Source: Lachnospiraceae bacterium
GTDB taxonomy: Bacteria > Bacillota > Clostridia > Lachnospirales > Lachnospiraceae
DNA: 64,000 nucleotides
NCBI GenBank assembly: GCA_017513125.1
Contig: JAFWDI010000006.1
Location: 1-64,000 of the forward strand
Reading direction: 5' to 3'
In this document: piece by piece, positions 35,743 to 45,331 of the stretch
How positions within the stretch are numbered: position 1 is the stretch's first letter
Layout of the letters: each line of letters opens with the position of its first letter
Notes under the pieces: model-generated
The model's input: only the letters and a program-made list of their open reading frames with translations
Database searches by the model: none
Told to the model about the DNA's origin: nothing
Made by a program: the position numbers and the translations under genes

Positions 35743-37281
35743 TCAGAACATATGTGTCAATGCCCGTTCCGAATACGCGGTGCGGATCAGCTCTTTCAGC
35801 GCCTCGCCGTCGATCAGGATCACGGTGTTCTTCCGCGCCAGGCTGACCGCCTGCTTCGTGTATGTCGAGTTCGTGACGACGATGCCGGCGTTTCCGGTGT
35901 AATAGCGGACCGCGGCCGTGACTTCCTGTACGGCCTTATTCCCGACGGGTTTTCCGTAGAATTTCGCCTGGACCACGTAGACGATCCCCTGTTTCTTCAG
36001 GATCAGGTCCGCGCCCTGGTCGCCGCCGGCCTTGCTCGTGAGCTGCGCGTCGTAGCCGAGGCGGAAAAAGATGTTCTGCAGGAACTCCTCGAACTCCTCC
36101 CCGGTCCGGATGCCGGCCAGGCTCATGTCCCCGTCGAGATAGCGGTGCTCGGGCGAGAAATCGCCCCGGATAAACCGGTCGCGCTCGCTGTCCGTCCGCG
36201 CCTCCGCCACACCCGCCGCCAGGTCCGCCTCCCAAGCGCCGGCGTTCATGAACAGGCGGCAGACGCCCTCGAAGCTCAGCGCCCCGACGAGCGGCCGGAG
36301 CGCGGCGCCGGCATAAAAGTGCAGCGCCTTCGGGTGCGCCATGTCGTAAGCCTGCGCGTTTTCCGTCAGCTCGCGGAAGATGCGGGCGCGGTACTCGCCG
36401 ATGTCCGCCGCGCGGTTATAGGCGTCGACGATCACGGGTTTCAGCGCTTCCTCGTAGGGCTCGTAGACGTGGTCGGTCCCGTCCAGGAGATATTTGGCGA
36501 CGAAGATTTTATAGGCATTGATCATCATGCGGCCGCCGGTCTTCGCCGTATAGTCCCGGCAATAGATCTCCCAGGTGTGCGCGGTCACGGTCTCGACGTT
36601 CCGATACTCGGCGAGCGTGTTTTCGATCATGCGCACGAAGTCGTCGTTCGCGGGCAGGCGCTCCTTCACCGAGTCGATCTGCATCGCGGTCTTCAGCGCG
36701 TAGAGGACCAGCATCACGATACCGGTCGTGACCGCTTCCTCATCCGCCTGCTCCACCCGGTCGAGGCGCTCGTAGATCCGGGCGGCGGCCTGGCTGTGGT
36801 CGTCGACGCTGATGCACTCGGTCAGAAACAGTCCGTCGGCGTCGGTCTCCTCGATGTAGCGGGTGATCCAGTCGACGAGCGCTTTCCGGTCCTGAGCGTA
36901 GCCGCGCATGGTCTGCGCCCCTACGTTTTCCTTCCACGTCTCGCGGAAGCCGGGCTCAAGTTCGGACAATGCCGCCTTCACGTAACTGAACAGGTCGGGT
37001 CCGGAAACCGTCCGCGCCGAAGGGCGGATGGCACGGCTCAGGCGCGCGGCCACCGAGCGGTCCGGCTCCATCACCGTGATGCCGTCCGAGTAGATCAGGC
37101 CCGCGCAATCGAGCATATAATCATAAATAACAGTTGTTATTTTTTCGTCGCTCATGTCTGTATACGCGCGCAGCTGCCAGAACGCCTCGCTCAGGATGCT
37201 GTTCCAGTACCAGTAGCCGCGCTCGACGTGTTCCGTCATGATGCGGTCGTTGGGATTGGTCTCTCTGGTTCGGTTCTTCAT
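35743..37281 (-). CDS. Mrr-type restriction endonuclease domain protein with unknown N-terminal region
   Basis: The C-terminal 130 residues (about 385-512) are an Mrr_cat nuclease domain: [19 protein letters not shown], the catalytic GDQGADLI and VVQAK (D..QxK), then VVTNSTYT. Residues 1-370 are mostly helical, rich in acidic residues, and not recognised. No methyltransferase or helicase is beside it, so it is not an ordinary R-M operon; Mrr-like enzymes can cut modified DNA. It lies between cysE and hemW. One copy of the ATAACA palindrome lies near its 5' end (37127-37140). Confidence 0.8.
   Translation of the reverse strand: MKNRTRETNPNDRIMTEHVERGYWYWNSILSEAFWQLRAYTDMSDEKITTVIYDYMLDCAGLIYSDGITVMEPDRSVAARLSRAIRPSARTVSGPDLFSYVKAALSELEPGFRETWKENVGAQTMRGYAQDRKALVDWITRYIEETDADGLFLTECISVDDHSQAAARIYERLDRVEQADEEAVTTGIVMLVLYALKTAMQIDSVKERLPANDDFVRMIENTLAEYRNVETVTAHTWEIYCRDYTAKTGGRMMINAYKIFVAKYLLDGTDHVYEPYEEALKPVIVDAYNRAADIGEYRARIFRELTENAQAYDMAHPKALHFYAGAALRPLVGALSFEGVCRLFMNAGAWEADLAAGVAEARTDSERDRFIRGDFSPEHRYLDGDMSLAGIRTGEEFEEFLQNIFFRLGYDAQLTSKAGGDQGADLILKKQGIVYVVQAKFYGKPVGNKAVQEVTAAVRYYTGNAGIVVTNSTYTKQAVSLARKNTVILIDGEALKELIRTAYSERALTHMF
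37127..37140. repeat. Palindrome ATAACA-GT-TGTTAT, copy 2
   Basis: A perfect 6+2+6 inverted repeat inside the Mrr-like gene, encoding Ile-Thr-Thr-Val-Ile. It shares CATAAATAACAG with copy 1 upstream of the centre. Confidence 0.7.
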
Positions 37282-37327
37282 CAGATCTCCCCCGAATCGT
37301 CTGCCGCGGATCGTTTCACTCGCGCGT

Positions 37328-38557
37328 TCAGAAAAGAATCTCCGCGAAAACGGTATTGCTCACGTCCTGCCCCGCGCGCGTCAGCCGGAAGCCGCCCGCG
37401 GTCCGCTCGAGAAAGCCGTCCCGCTCCAGGCGCTCCATCGAGGGCAGATAACGGTCCCAGCCGTGCCCGAAGCGCTCCGCGAAATCCGCCGCTTCGACGC
37501 CGTCCGTGCGGCGCAGCCCGAGGAAGAAAAACTCCTCCTCGCGCTCGGCCTCCGTCAGGACCTGCACATCGGTCTTCTCCGGGATGAATGCGCCGTCCCC
37601 GGCCGAAGCCGCCTCCAGGTACGCGTTCAGATCGCGCGGGTTCGCCCAGCGGACGCCGCCGAGGTAGGACGAAGCCCCCAGTCCGAAGCCGATGTAGGGC
37701 ACGTCCGACCAGTAGCCCAGGTTATGGCGGCAGGCGAAGCCGGGCTTCGCGTAGTTCGATATCTCATACTGTTCGTAGCCGTACTCCGCGAGGATCTCGC
37801 CGGTCATGTGCTCCATGATACGGTCTTCCTCCTCGTCGGGCAGGCGGAGCGTCTCTTCCCCTTTCGGGGCGTCCGGCCCGGAAGCCCCGCCGGTCACGCG
37901 GTCATACTCCGCGCCGACCGTGCCGACACGTTCCTCGCCGGCAATGTCTCCGAACCGCTCGTAAAACGGCGTCCCCTCCTCGATGATCAGGCTGTACGCC
38001 GAGATGTGCTCCGGTTCCTTCTCCGCGACGAAGCGCAGCGAGCGCTCCCAGTCCGCCGCGGTCTGCCCCGGCAGCGAATGGATCAGGTCCACGCTCACGT
38101 TCCGGAAGCCGGCCTCCCGCACGAGCCGGAAGCTCTCCTCGAAGTCCGCCGCGGTGTGGATGCGGCCGAGCAGCCGCAGAAAACCGTCGTCCGCGGACTG
38201 CAGGCCGATGCTGATGCGGTTCACGCCCGCGAAGCGCAGCCGCGAGAGCTTTCCGATATCGACCGCGCCGGGGTTCACCTCGCAGGTGACCTCTGCATAC
38301 TCCGAGAGACGGAAGCGCTTCTTCACCGCGGTCATGATCCGGAAGAGCTGTTCGCCGGTCAGGATCGAGGGCGTGCCGCCGCCGATATAGACCGAGGAGA
38401 CCTCCGCGTCCGCGGGGCTCTCAGCGCCCGCGATCTCCGCGCAGAGCGCCTGCACGTAAGCTTCGCGCGTCTCCTCATCGGCAGGCGCGCTTAAGAAATC
38501 GCAGTACCCGCATTTGCGCAGGCAGAAAGGGATATGGATATAGAGTTCGAGGTTCAT
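37328..38557 (-). CDS. hemW: Heme chaperone HemW (radical SAM)
   Basis: The 409-residue protein begins MNLELYIHIPFCLRKCGYC, with the radical-SAM CxxxCxxC cluster at about residue 12. GGGTPSIL follows, and the C-terminal HemN-like domain starts near residue 320. HemW hands heme to respiratory proteins; it was long annotated as an oxygen-independent coproporphyrinogen oxidase. The gene follows lepA, as in many Firmicutes. The start at 38557 matches the family, but the ribosome site is weak and start codons at 38575 and 38590 remain possible. Confidence 0.93.
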   Translation of the reverse strand: MNLELYIHIPFCLRKCGYCDFLSAPADEETREAYVQALCAEIAGAESPADAEVSSVYIGGGTPSILTGEQLFRIMTAVKKRFRLSEYAEVTCEVNPGAVDIGKLSRLRFAGVNRISIGLQSADDGFLRLLGRIHTAADFEESFRLVREAGFRNVSVDLIHSLPGQTAADWERSLRFVAEKEPEHISAYSLIIEEGTPFYERFGDIAGEERVGTVGAEYDRVTGGASGPDAPKGEETLRLPDEEEDRIMEHMTGEILAEYGYEQYEISNYAKPGFACRHNLGYWSDVPYIGFGLGASSYLGGVRWANPRDLNAYLEAASAGDGAFIPEKTDVQVLTEAEREEEFFFLGLRRTDGVEAADFAERFGHGWDRYLPSMERLERDGFLERTAGGFRLTRAGQDVSNTVFAEILF

Positions 38558-38592
38558 GGCATCGTCCCGGAACATGCCCGATCCCGGCATGA

Positions 38593-40404
38593 TCAGTCTT
38601 CGTCTAACTTAAGGACGGACAGGAACGCCTTCTGCGGGATCTCCACGCTGCCGATCTGGCGCATGCGCTTCTTGCCTTCCTTCTGCTTCTCGAGCAGCTT
38701 CCGCTTCCGGCTGATGTCGCCGCCGTAACACTTCGCGAGGACGTCCTTGCGAAGGGCCTTGATGGTCTCGCGGGCAATGATCTTCCCGCCAACCGCGGCC
38801 TGGATCGGAATCTCGAACAGATGCCGCGGGATCTCCTCTTTCAGGCGCTCGCACATCCGGCGGCCGCGCTCATAGGCGGAGCCCTCGAACACGATGAACG
38901 AGAGCGCGTCCACCTCCTCGCGGTTCACGAGGATATCCAGCTTCACGAGCTTCGAGCGCTGATAGCCCTTCAGTTCGTAGTCCAGCGACGCGTAGCCGCG
39001 GGAGCGCGACTTCAGCGCGTCGAAAAAGTCGTAGATGATCTCATTCAGCGGCATGTCGTACTTCAGGACCGCGCGGTTATCCTCCAGATAATCCGTCCCG
39101 ATGTAGGTCCCGCGCCGCTCCTGGCACAGCGTCATGATCGCGCCGATGTACTCGGTCGTCAGCATGATCTCCGCGCGCACGACAGGCTCCTCCATATAAT
39201 CGATCTCGGAGGGATCCGGCATGTTCGTCGGGTTCGTGAGTTCGATCATCTCGCCGTTCGTCTTATAGATGCGGTAGATGACGCTCGGACTGGTCAGGAC
39301 CAGATCCAGATCGTACTCCCGCTCAAGGCGCTCCTCGATGATCTCGAGGTGAAGCAGCCCGAGGAACCCGCAGCGGAAGCCGAAGCCCAGCGCCACCGAC
39401 GTCTCGGGCTCGAACTGGAGCGCCGCGTCGTTCAGCTGAAGCTTCTCGATAGCCTCGCGCAGGTCCTGGTAGTGTGCGCCGTCGGCCGGATACACGCCGC
39501 AGTAGACCATCGGCGTGACCTTTTTATAGCCGGGCAATGCCTCCGCGCACGGCCGGTCCGCTTCTGTCACGGTGTCGCCGACCCGCGCGTCGCGGACGTT
39601 TTTGATGCTCGCGGTAAAGTAGCCGACCATGCCAGCGGACAGATCGTCGCAGGGGATGAACTGTCCCGCGCCGAAAGTCCCGACCTCGACCACCTCGGCG
39701 GTCGCGCCGGTCGCCATCATCTTTACCTTCGTTCCCTTCCGGATCGTGCCGTCCATGATGCGGAAGAACACGATCACGCCTTTATACGAATCGTAGACCG
39801 AATCGAAGATCAGGCACTTCAGCGGCGCGTTCGGGTCGCCCTCGGGCGCCGGGATCTTCCCGACGATCTGCTCGAGCACGTCCTCGATCCCCAGACCCAG
39901 TTTCGCCGAGATCTTCGGCGCGTCCTCGGCCTCGATGCCGATGATGTCCTCGATCTCGCTCACGACGCGCTCGGGATCGGCGCTCGGTAGGTCGATCTTA
40001 TTGATCACCGGAAAGACCTCCAGGTCATGGTCCAGAGCCAGATAAACGTTCGCCAGGGTCTGCGCCTCGATGCCCTGCGCCGCGTCGACGACCAGGATCG
40101 CGCCGTCGCAGGCCGCCAGGCTCCGCGAGACCTCATAGTTAAAGTCGACATGGCCGGGGGTGTCGATCAGGTTAAAGATGTACTCCTCCCCGTTCTTCGC
40201 GCGGTAGACCGTGCGCACCGCCTGCGACTTGATCGTAATGCCGCGCTCGCGCTCCAGATCCATATTGTCCAGGACCTGGTTCTGCATCTCGCGGCTCGTC
40301 AGCAGGCCGGTCTGCTCGATGATGCGGTCGGCCAGCGTGGATTTACCGTGATCGATATGGGCAATGATGCAAAAATTGCGGATGTGATCCTGAGGGATAT
40401 TCAT
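38593..40404 (-). CDS. lepA: Translation elongation factor 4
   Basis: The 603-residue GTPase has all G motifs ([28 protein letters not shown]) and the LepA-specific C-terminal domain. It binds ribosomes and is thought to help initiation and back-translocation. The length and motifs are typical. It starts the lepA-hemW pair. The 113 bases upstream, up to the HAD gene, are AT-rich and may hold its promoter, but no clear -35/-10 pair can be fixed. Confidence 0.97.
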   Translation of the reverse strand: MNIPQDHIRNFCIIAHIDHGKSTLADRIIEQTGLLTSREMQNQVLDNMDLERERGITIKSQAVRTVYRAKNGEEYIFNLIDTPGHVDFNYEVSRSLAACDGAILVVDAAQGIEAQTLANVYLALDHDLEVFPVINKIDLPSADPERVVSEIEDIIGIEAEDAPKISAKLGLGIEDVLEQIVGKIPAPEGDPNAPLKCLIFDSVYDSYKGVIVFFRIMDGTIRKGTKVKMMATGATAEVVEVGTFGAGQFIPCDDLSAGMVGYFTASIKNVRDARVGDTVTEADRPCAEALPGYKKVTPMVYCGVYPADGAHYQDLREAIEKLQLNDAALQFEPETSVALGFGFRCGFLGLLHLEIIEERLEREYDLDLVLTSPSVIYRIYKTNGEMIELTNPTNMPDPSEIDYMEEPVVRAEIMLTTEYIGAIMTLCQERRGTYIGTDYLEDNRAVLKYDMPLNEIIYDFFDALKSRSRGYASLDYELKGYQRSKLVKLDILVNREEVDALSFIVFEGSAYERGRRMCERLKEEIPRHLFEIPIQAAVGGKIIARETIKALRKDVLAKCYGGDISRKRKLLEKQKEGKKRMRQIGSVEIPQKAFLSVLKLDED

Positions 40405-40517
40405 AGGAATGCCAAATCGTCCTTCACATTAGATTGATCTTATCATTATCAAATTGATTTTATCACAGATGATGGCCTGTTACCAATCTCATCCGGATCA
40501 GCCGCTTCTGCGAAAAC

Positions 40518-41303
40518 TCACCGCGCCGCCGCCGCGATCCGTCTCATCTCCTGCGCGGGATCGCTCATATGCCGCGGGTAGCGCCCCAGCAGTTCGGCCG
40601 CCGCGGTGTCCATGATAAACGGCTGCCCGACCAGGTCGAGCATGGGGCAGTCATTGTAATTATCCCCGAACGCGGCGGTCTCCGACAGTCCGATCCCGAG
40701 CCGCTCGCAGACCATGCGCACGCCGTCGGCCTTATCCGCGCAGCCCGTGTCCATCCAGTCGACCGCGGCCGCCGCGGGATGCCAGTTCTTCGTGACCTCG
40801 CTCAGCCGTTCCAGATACGGTCCGACTCCCTCGCGCACGAACAGCGCGACCTTGCAGACGTCGGGGTCCGCCACGTCCTCCGGCCGGTCGACGAGCCGAT
40901 ACGCGACGCGCTGGATGTCCATCGCGTCCCGGATCCCCCGCCCGTGATCGATCATGTACGCCGCGTGCGGACTCGTCACGAGCACCTCGCCTTTTCCGTC
41001 GGTCATCTCCAGGAACGCGTGCGCCACGCGCAGCCACTCGGGCCGCGGCATCACGCGGTTCGCAGCCAGTTCCCCGCGGTAAAAAACCGCGGCTCCGTTC
41101 TCGCAGATGAAGTAGACATCGTCCGCGACCGGCGCGAACATCTTCCGCAGGCTCTGGTGAGTCCTCCCGCTCGCCGGACAGAAAACGATACCCGCCTCCG
41201 TCAGCTCGCGGATCGCGTCAAAGATCTCCTGCGTGATCTCCGGCTGGCGGTAGCGGATCAGCGTGCCGTCGAGATCGGAGAAGACGATCTTCGGAATCCG
41301 CAT
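40518..41303 (-). CDS. Cof-type HAD hydrolase
   Basis: The 261-residue protein has motif I IVFSDLDGTL, the Cof-type cap after residue 85, and the C-terminal GDNYNDCPML motif with the metal aspartates. Family members dephosphorylate sugar phosphates or cofactors. The ATG at 41303 puts the DxD motif 9 residues from the start, as expected; another ATG at 41351 overlaps the stop of the YggS gene and would add 16 residues. It is likely co-transcribed with that gene. Confidence 0.88.
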   Translation of the reverse strand: MRIPKIVFSDLDGTLIRYRQPEITQEIFDAIRELTEAGIVFCPASGRTHQSLRKMFAPVADDVYFICENGAAVFYRGELAANRVMPRPEWLRVAHAFLEMTDGKGEVLVTSPHAAYMIDHGRGIRDAMDIQRVAYRLVDRPEDVADPDVCKVALFVREGVGPYLERLSEVTKNWHPAAAAVDWMDTGCADKADGVRMVCERLGIGLSETAAFGDNYNDCPMLDLVGQPFIMDTAAAELLGRYPRHMSDPAQEMRRIAAAAR

Positions 41304-41347
41304 GACTTCTGTGCTCCTGTGCCCTTCCGTGCTGTTCTTGCCGCAGT

Positions 41348-42142
41348 TCATACCGCGTAGTTCCTCGCGCCGAAAATGGCGGTGCCCACGCGGATCATGG
41401 TCGCGCCCTCCTCGACGGCGACCTCGAAATCTCCGGTCATGCCCATCGAGAGTTCCCTCATCTCCGCGCCGGGAATCTTCTCCGCGGCGATCTCGTCCCG
41501 GAGCGCCCGCATCCGCGCGAAGTGCCCGCGGTTCTCCTCGGGATCGTCCACGAACGGCGCAATACACATGAGTCCGCGGACTTTCACATGCGGCAATGCC
41601 GCCGCCTGCCGCACCAGCTCCGCCGCCTCCGCGTAAGGGACGCCGGTCTTCGACTCCTCGTTTCCGATGTTCACCTCGATCAGGACCGGGATCTCCGCGG
41701 GGGCTCCCGAAACCGCTTCCAGCTTCACGGCTTCCTTTTCGATCTCCTGCGCCAGGCGCAGCGAATCCACCGAGTGGATCAGTGCCGCCCGCCCGACGAT
41801 ATACTTCACTTTATTCCGCTGCAGGTGGCCGATCAGATGCCAGCGCACTGCCGACGCGGTCTCCGCCGGAACGTCGAACGCATCCGCCTCGCCCGCTGGA
41901 ACATGCGCGTCCTCACCGACCTTTTTCCTGCCGGCGAGTACGTCCTGCTTTCCGACCAGTTCCTGCACTTTATTCTCTCCGAAATCGCGAACGCCCGCCG
42001 CGATCAGGTCGCAGACCTGCTCGAGCGGCTTCGTCTTGCTCACCGCGATCAGCGTCACCTCGCTCCGGTCCCGCCCCGCGCGTTCGCAGGCCGCCCGGAC
42101 CCGGGCGTCGACTTCCGCGTAATTATCTGCCGTAAATCCCAT
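41348..42142 (-). CDS. YggS/PLPBP-family pyridoxal phosphate homeostasis protein
   Basis: The 264-residue protein binds PLP without a known enzymatic reaction and balances the PLP pool. The lysine is in IAVSKTKPLEQV, GENKVQEL and HLIGHLQRNKVKYI follow, and the C-terminal RVGTAIFGARNY is intact. Between the last two blocks there is an insertion of about 30 residues (after GKQD, containing VGEDAHVPAGEADAFDV) that most relatives lack. AGGAG lies ahead of the ATG at 42142. It overlaps the upstream gene. Confidence 0.92.
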   Translation of the reverse strand: MGFTADNYAEVDARVRAACERAGRDRSEVTLIAVSKTKPLEQVCDLIAAGVRDFGENKVQELVGKQDVLAGRKKVGEDAHVPAGEADAFDVPAETASAVRWHLIGHLQRNKVKYIVGRAALIHSVDSLRLAQEIEKEAVKLEAVSGAPAEIPVLIEVNIGNEESKTGVPYAEAAELVRQAAALPHVKVRGLMCIAPFVDDPEENRGHFARMRALRDEIAAEKIPGAEMRELSMGMTGDFEVAVEEGATMIRVGTAIFGARNYAV

Positions 42143-42144
42143 GT

Positions 42145-42816
42145 TCACTCCTGTGCGATCTTCAGATCCACCATCTTCACCAGGTTCCGCGGATGCACCT
42201 CCAGCATGATCGGCGCGTCGTACAGATCGCGGTCGGCATAGTCCGAGACGATGATCCGCGCAGCGGCGTCCTCGTCCGCGGGTTCCTCATACCCGGTCAC
42301 CAGGACCCAGTGCCATATCTCATCCTGCATCTCCGGCGCGCGGTGGTACAGCACCAGCATCGGCACCGGGATCCCCGCGTCGATATGCGTTTTCACGAAC
42401 GCGAACGCGTCCTGCCAGCGTTCCCAGCGGTCGTAAACGTCCGCCTCCGCAGCGACCCCTTTCTCCCCGGCATAGGTGCGGAAAGCGCGGCCCCATTTCC
42501 CGGCGTAGGGATACCCCATCATCTTCGGGGTCATGCGCGAGAACATCTCGAGCATCAGGTCCACATAGGCGGCCTTCGGGACAGGTCCGCACGCCTCCGG
42601 CGGGTTCCCGCCGATCGCCTCCGCCAGCGGTCCGGCCAATGCCTGCGCGCCCGGGACATTGGCCGCGAGCACCGCGGCTGCCCCCGCGCCGGCCGTCGCT
42701 CCGCAGCCGGACATGCGCTTCCAGCCGTCGGGGAACCAGTCCTGCGAGCCTCCGTAACCTATGACATTCCCCGCGTCGTCGATGACGCGGGGGACTTTTA
42801 ATTCGACTGTTTTCAT
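42145..42816 (-). CDS. C39-like putative cysteine peptidase
   Basis: The 223-residue protein has the layout of papain/C39-fold proteins of Clostridia. A Trp-rich YGGSQDWFPDGW is followed by MSGCGATAGAGA, where Cys would be the nucleophile, near residue 38. A His is in HWVLVTGYE near 170, and Asp in VSDYADRD. Unlike true bacteriocin C39 domains, no transporter is attached and there is no signal peptide. The substrate is unknown. The 152-base gap upstream (42817-42968) holds no gene that I can support. Confidence 0.62.
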   Translation of the reverse strand: MKTVELKVPRVIDDAGNVIGYGGSQDWFPDGWKRMSGCGATAGAGAAAVLAANVPGAQALAGPLAEAIGGNPPEACGPVPKAAYVDLMLEMFSRMTPKMMGYPYAGKWGRAFRTYAGEKGVAAEADVYDRWERWQDAFAFVKTHIDAGIPVPMLVLYHRAPEMQDEIWHWVLVTGYEEPADEDAAARIIVSDYADRDLYDAPIMLEVHPRNLVKMVDLKIAQE

Positions 42817-42968
42817 AGATGGGCTCTGTTCCTTGTTAAATCAAGCGACGAGTTCACTCGCAGCCCTTCGGGCCGCTCGTGACCGTTGCACTCAGATCGT
42901 CCCCGTCAGACCGAATCGAGCGCTCGCTCGTTCCGGTCTCCCGGTGCCGACCCTCGTCGCTTATCGCC

Positions 42969-44597
42969 TCAGTTATCCTCTTCGACCGAGGTGTACACCG
43001 TCCGCTTCCTGGCCTCCTCGTCCGCGGCCAGATACTCGTCGTAGGTGGTCAGCTTATCGATCAGTCCGTTCGGCGTGAACTCCATGATCCGGTTCGCCGT
43101 CGTCTGCACGAACTGATGGTCGTGGCACGAGAACAGGATCAGCCCCGGGAATTTGATCAGCGCGTTATTCAGCGCGGTGATCGACTCCATGTCGAGGTGG
43201 TTCGTCGGCTCGTCGAAGATCAGGCAGTTCGACTCCTTTATCATCATCATCGACAGCTGCACGCGCACGCGCTCGCCGCCGGAAAGGACGTTCATCTTCT
43301 TCATGCCGTCGTCGCCCGAGAACAGCATGCGCCCGAGGAACTGGCGGACGTACGTCACGTCCTTTACCTTCGAGAACTGCATGAGCCAGTCGGTGATCGG
43401 CAGCTCGGTGTCGAAGATGTCGTTATTATCCTTCGCGAAGTAGGACAGCGAGGTCGTCACGCCCCATTTATAGCTGCCCTCGTCGGGCTCGATCTCGCCG
43501 GCCAGGATCCGGAACAGCGTGGTCTTCGCGACCTCGTCCGAACCCACGAACGCGACCTTGTCCGTGCGGTTCAGCGTGAACGTGATGTTATCCAGCACCT
43601 TCACGCCGTTCACGGTCTTCGACAGCCCCTTCACCTCGAGCGCGTCGTTTCCGATCTCACGCTCCGGGCGGAAATCGATGTACGGATATTTCCGGCTCGA
43701 AGGACGGATCTCGTCGAGCTCGATCTTCTCCAGCGCCTTCTTACGGGCGGTCGCCTGCTTCGACTTCGAGGCGTTCGCGGAGAAGCGCTGGATGAACTCC
43801 TTTAACTCCTTGATCTTCTCTTCCTTCTTCTTATTCGCTTCCTTCATCTGGCGGATCATCAGCTGGCTCGACTCGTACCAGAAATCGTAGTTTCCGGCGT
43901 ACAGCTGGATCTTCGCGTAGTCGATATCGGCGATCTGCGTGCAGACCTTATTCAGGAAGTAGCGGTCGTGGCTGACCACGATGACCGTGTTCTCGAAGTT
44001 GATCAGGAACTCCTCGAGCCACTCGATCGCGTCCAGGTCCAGGTGGTTCGTCGGCTCGTCGAGCAGCAGGATGTCCGGGTTTCCGAAGAGCGCCTGCGCG
44101 AGCAGGACCTTCACCTTCAGGGCGTCCGGGATCTCGCCGACGGTCAGGTAGTGGTACTCGGTGTCCACGCCCAGACCGTTCAGCAGCGTCGCCGCGTCGG
44201 ACTCCGCTTCCCAGCCGTTCATGTTCGCGAATTCGGTCTCGAGCTCCGCCGCGCGGATGCCGTCCTCGTCGGTGAAGTCCTCCTTCATGTAGATCGCGTC
44301 CTTCTCCTCCATGACCTCGAACAGGCGCGGGTTACCGCGCATGACCGTGTCGAGAACGGTGTTGTCGTTATAGCGGAAATGATCCTGCTTCAGGAAGGAC
44401 AGGCGCTGGCCTGGCGTGATCGCCACGAAGCCCTTCGTAGGCTCGAGCTCGCCCGAGAGGATCTTCAGGAACGTCGACTTTCCGGCGCCGTTCGCGCCGA
44501 TGATGCCGTAGCAGTTTCCCTCGGTGAATTTGATGTTTACGTCCTCGAAGAGCGCCTTTTTACCGAAACGCAGAGTGACGTTATTCGCTGAGATCAT
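42969..44597 (-). CDS. ABC-F ribosome-associated ATPase (YbiT-like)
   Basis: The 542-residue soluble protein has two ABC domains joined by a linker with a basic Lys-rich segment (about residues 245-285). The first Walker A is GANGAGKST and Walker B is LLLDEPTNHLD. The first signature is degenerate (TVGEIPDALKVKV), as in YbiT-type proteins. The second Walker A is GSDEVAKTT, with Ala in place of the last Gly; the second signature LSGGERVR is intact. ABC-F proteins act on ribosome tRNA sites and some give antibiotic resistance. This one looks like a housekeeping type. Confidence 0.9.
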   Translation of the reverse strand: MISANNVTLRFGKKALFEDVNIKFTEGNCYGIIGANGAGKSTFLKILSGELEPTKGFVAITPGQRLSFLKQDHFRYNDNTVLDTVMRGNPRLFEVMEEKDAIYMKEDFTDEDGIRAAELETEFANMNGWEAESDAATLLNGLGVDTEYHYLTVGEIPDALKVKVLLAQALFGNPDILLLDEPTNHLDLDAIEWLEEFLINFENTVIVVSHDRYFLNKVCTQIADIDYAKIQLYAGNYDFWYESSQLMIRQMKEANKKKEEKIKELKEFIQRFSANASKSKQATARKKALEKIELDEIRPSSRKYPYIDFRPEREIGNDALEVKGLSKTVNGVKVLDNITFTLNRTDKVAFVGSDEVAKTTLFRILAGEIEPDEGSYKWGVTTSLSYFAKDNNDIFDTELPITDWLMQFSKVKDVTYVRQFLGRMLFSGDDGMKKMNVLSGGERVRVQLSMMMIKESNCLIFDEPTNHLDMESITALNNALIKFPGLILFSCHDHQFVQTTANRIMEFTPNGLIDKLTTYDEYLAADEEARKRTVYTSVEEDN

Positions 44598-44615
44598 AAA
44601 TACTCCCTTTCAGGA

Positions 44616-44641
44616 TAAAAAGAGGGCGTTTGCGCGCCCTC
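44616..44641 (-). terminator. Intrinsic terminator downstream of the SCIFF gene
   Basis: The minus strand reads GAGGGCG-CGCAAA-CGCCCTC followed by five T. The hairpin lies between the SCIFF gene and the ABC-F gene. Confidence 0.8.
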
Positions 44642-44673
44642 GGTCAATGACATCGTTACAGACAGGAACTGTC

Positions 44674-44820
44674 TTATCTGTCCTTATTCTCGCAGGCCTG
44701 GTTTCCGACCGTGCAGGAGGTCTTGCACGCGGACTGGCAGGAGGTCTGGCACTCGCCGCAGCCGCCCTTCTTCACGCTCTCCTTCAGGGTCTTTCCGGTA
44801 AGGGTCTTCACTCTCTTCAT
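44674..44820 (-). CDS. SCIFF ranthipeptide precursor
   Basis: This 48-residue peptide matches the six-cysteines-in-forty-five-residues family of Clostridia. A leader with KTLTGKTLKESVKKGG is followed by CGECQTSCQSACKTSC, with the six cysteines in their usual places. In the family a radical-SAM enzyme forms thioether bonds on the core. That maturase usually follows or lies close to the gene; it is not found in this window. AAGGAAGGA lies before the ATG. The start at 44820 gives the normal family length; frames reaching further upstream are not supported. Confidence 0.93.
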   Translation of the reverse strand: MKRVKTLTGKTLKESVKKGGCGECQTSCQSACKTSCTVGNQACENKDR

Positions 44821-44940
44821 GTTCGTCCTTCCTTTCTGTCTTCTTACGGGCCCGGCGGCCATGCCGCCCACCCCTTATATACTGCAGAGATTTTACTCCG
44901 AACAGGGGCAATAGTCAAGCAGCGCGGGCGGCTCCGCGCG

Positions 44941-45198
44941 TCACCTGTTCTCCTCCTCATACGCCTGCCGCACCGCCTTCGCGAGCTGGTCCGGGCAGGA
45001 CGTGTTCCGGAAGCCGCAGGTGTTCCCGTCGAGCTTCGAGGTGATCTCCTCCACGGTCAGTCCGTCGGCGAGGATCGAGATGGCTTTCAGGTTTCCGGGG
45101 CACCCTCCGTGAAACACGATATTCTTCACAACGTTTCCGTCAAGATCGAAATCGATCTTCCGCGAACAGACTCCGCTGGTGGTAAATGAATGTCTCAT
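44941..45198 (-). CDS. TSCPD-domain protein (TIGR03905-like)
   Basis: The 85-residue protein is a stand-alone TSCPD domain. It has Cys in TSGVCSRKIDF, GGCPGNLKA, and the closing NTSCPDQLAKAV. TSCPD domains are found at the C-terminus of B12-dependent ribonucleotide reductases and in small proteins linked to nucleotide metabolism. The cysteines may bind a metal. The start at 45198 follows AAGGAG. Confidence 0.9.
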   Translation of the reverse strand: MRHSFTTSGVCSRKIDFDLDGNVVKNIVFHGGCPGNLKAISILADGLTVEEITSKLDGNTCGFRNTSCPDQLAKAVRQAYEEENR

Positions 45199-45237
45199 AT
45201 GTGATCTCCTTTTCTGGTCATTGTCAATGACTTTCCT

Positions 45238-45267
45238 ATGATATAAAATAGAGTGGATTTTTTGCAA
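45238..45267 (-). promoter_or_regulatory. Predicted promoter of the TSCPD gene
   Basis: TTGCAA (45262-45267) and TATCAT (45238-45243) lie 18 bases apart in an AT-rich divergent region. The same stretch may serve the plus-strand ecfA gene. Confidence 0.4.
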
Positions 45268-45331
45268 GGGGTTTTCCGGGAAATATCCCGGCGGGGAGGC
45301 ATTGCCCCCTGATCTCCGCCCCGGAGGGAAC

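Noticed and set aside
42817-42968. GC-rich gap with several GAGCG/CGCTC inverted pieces before the ABC-F gene stop
   Set aside because: No T run, no conserved RNA motif and no frame with support; nothing could be assigned.
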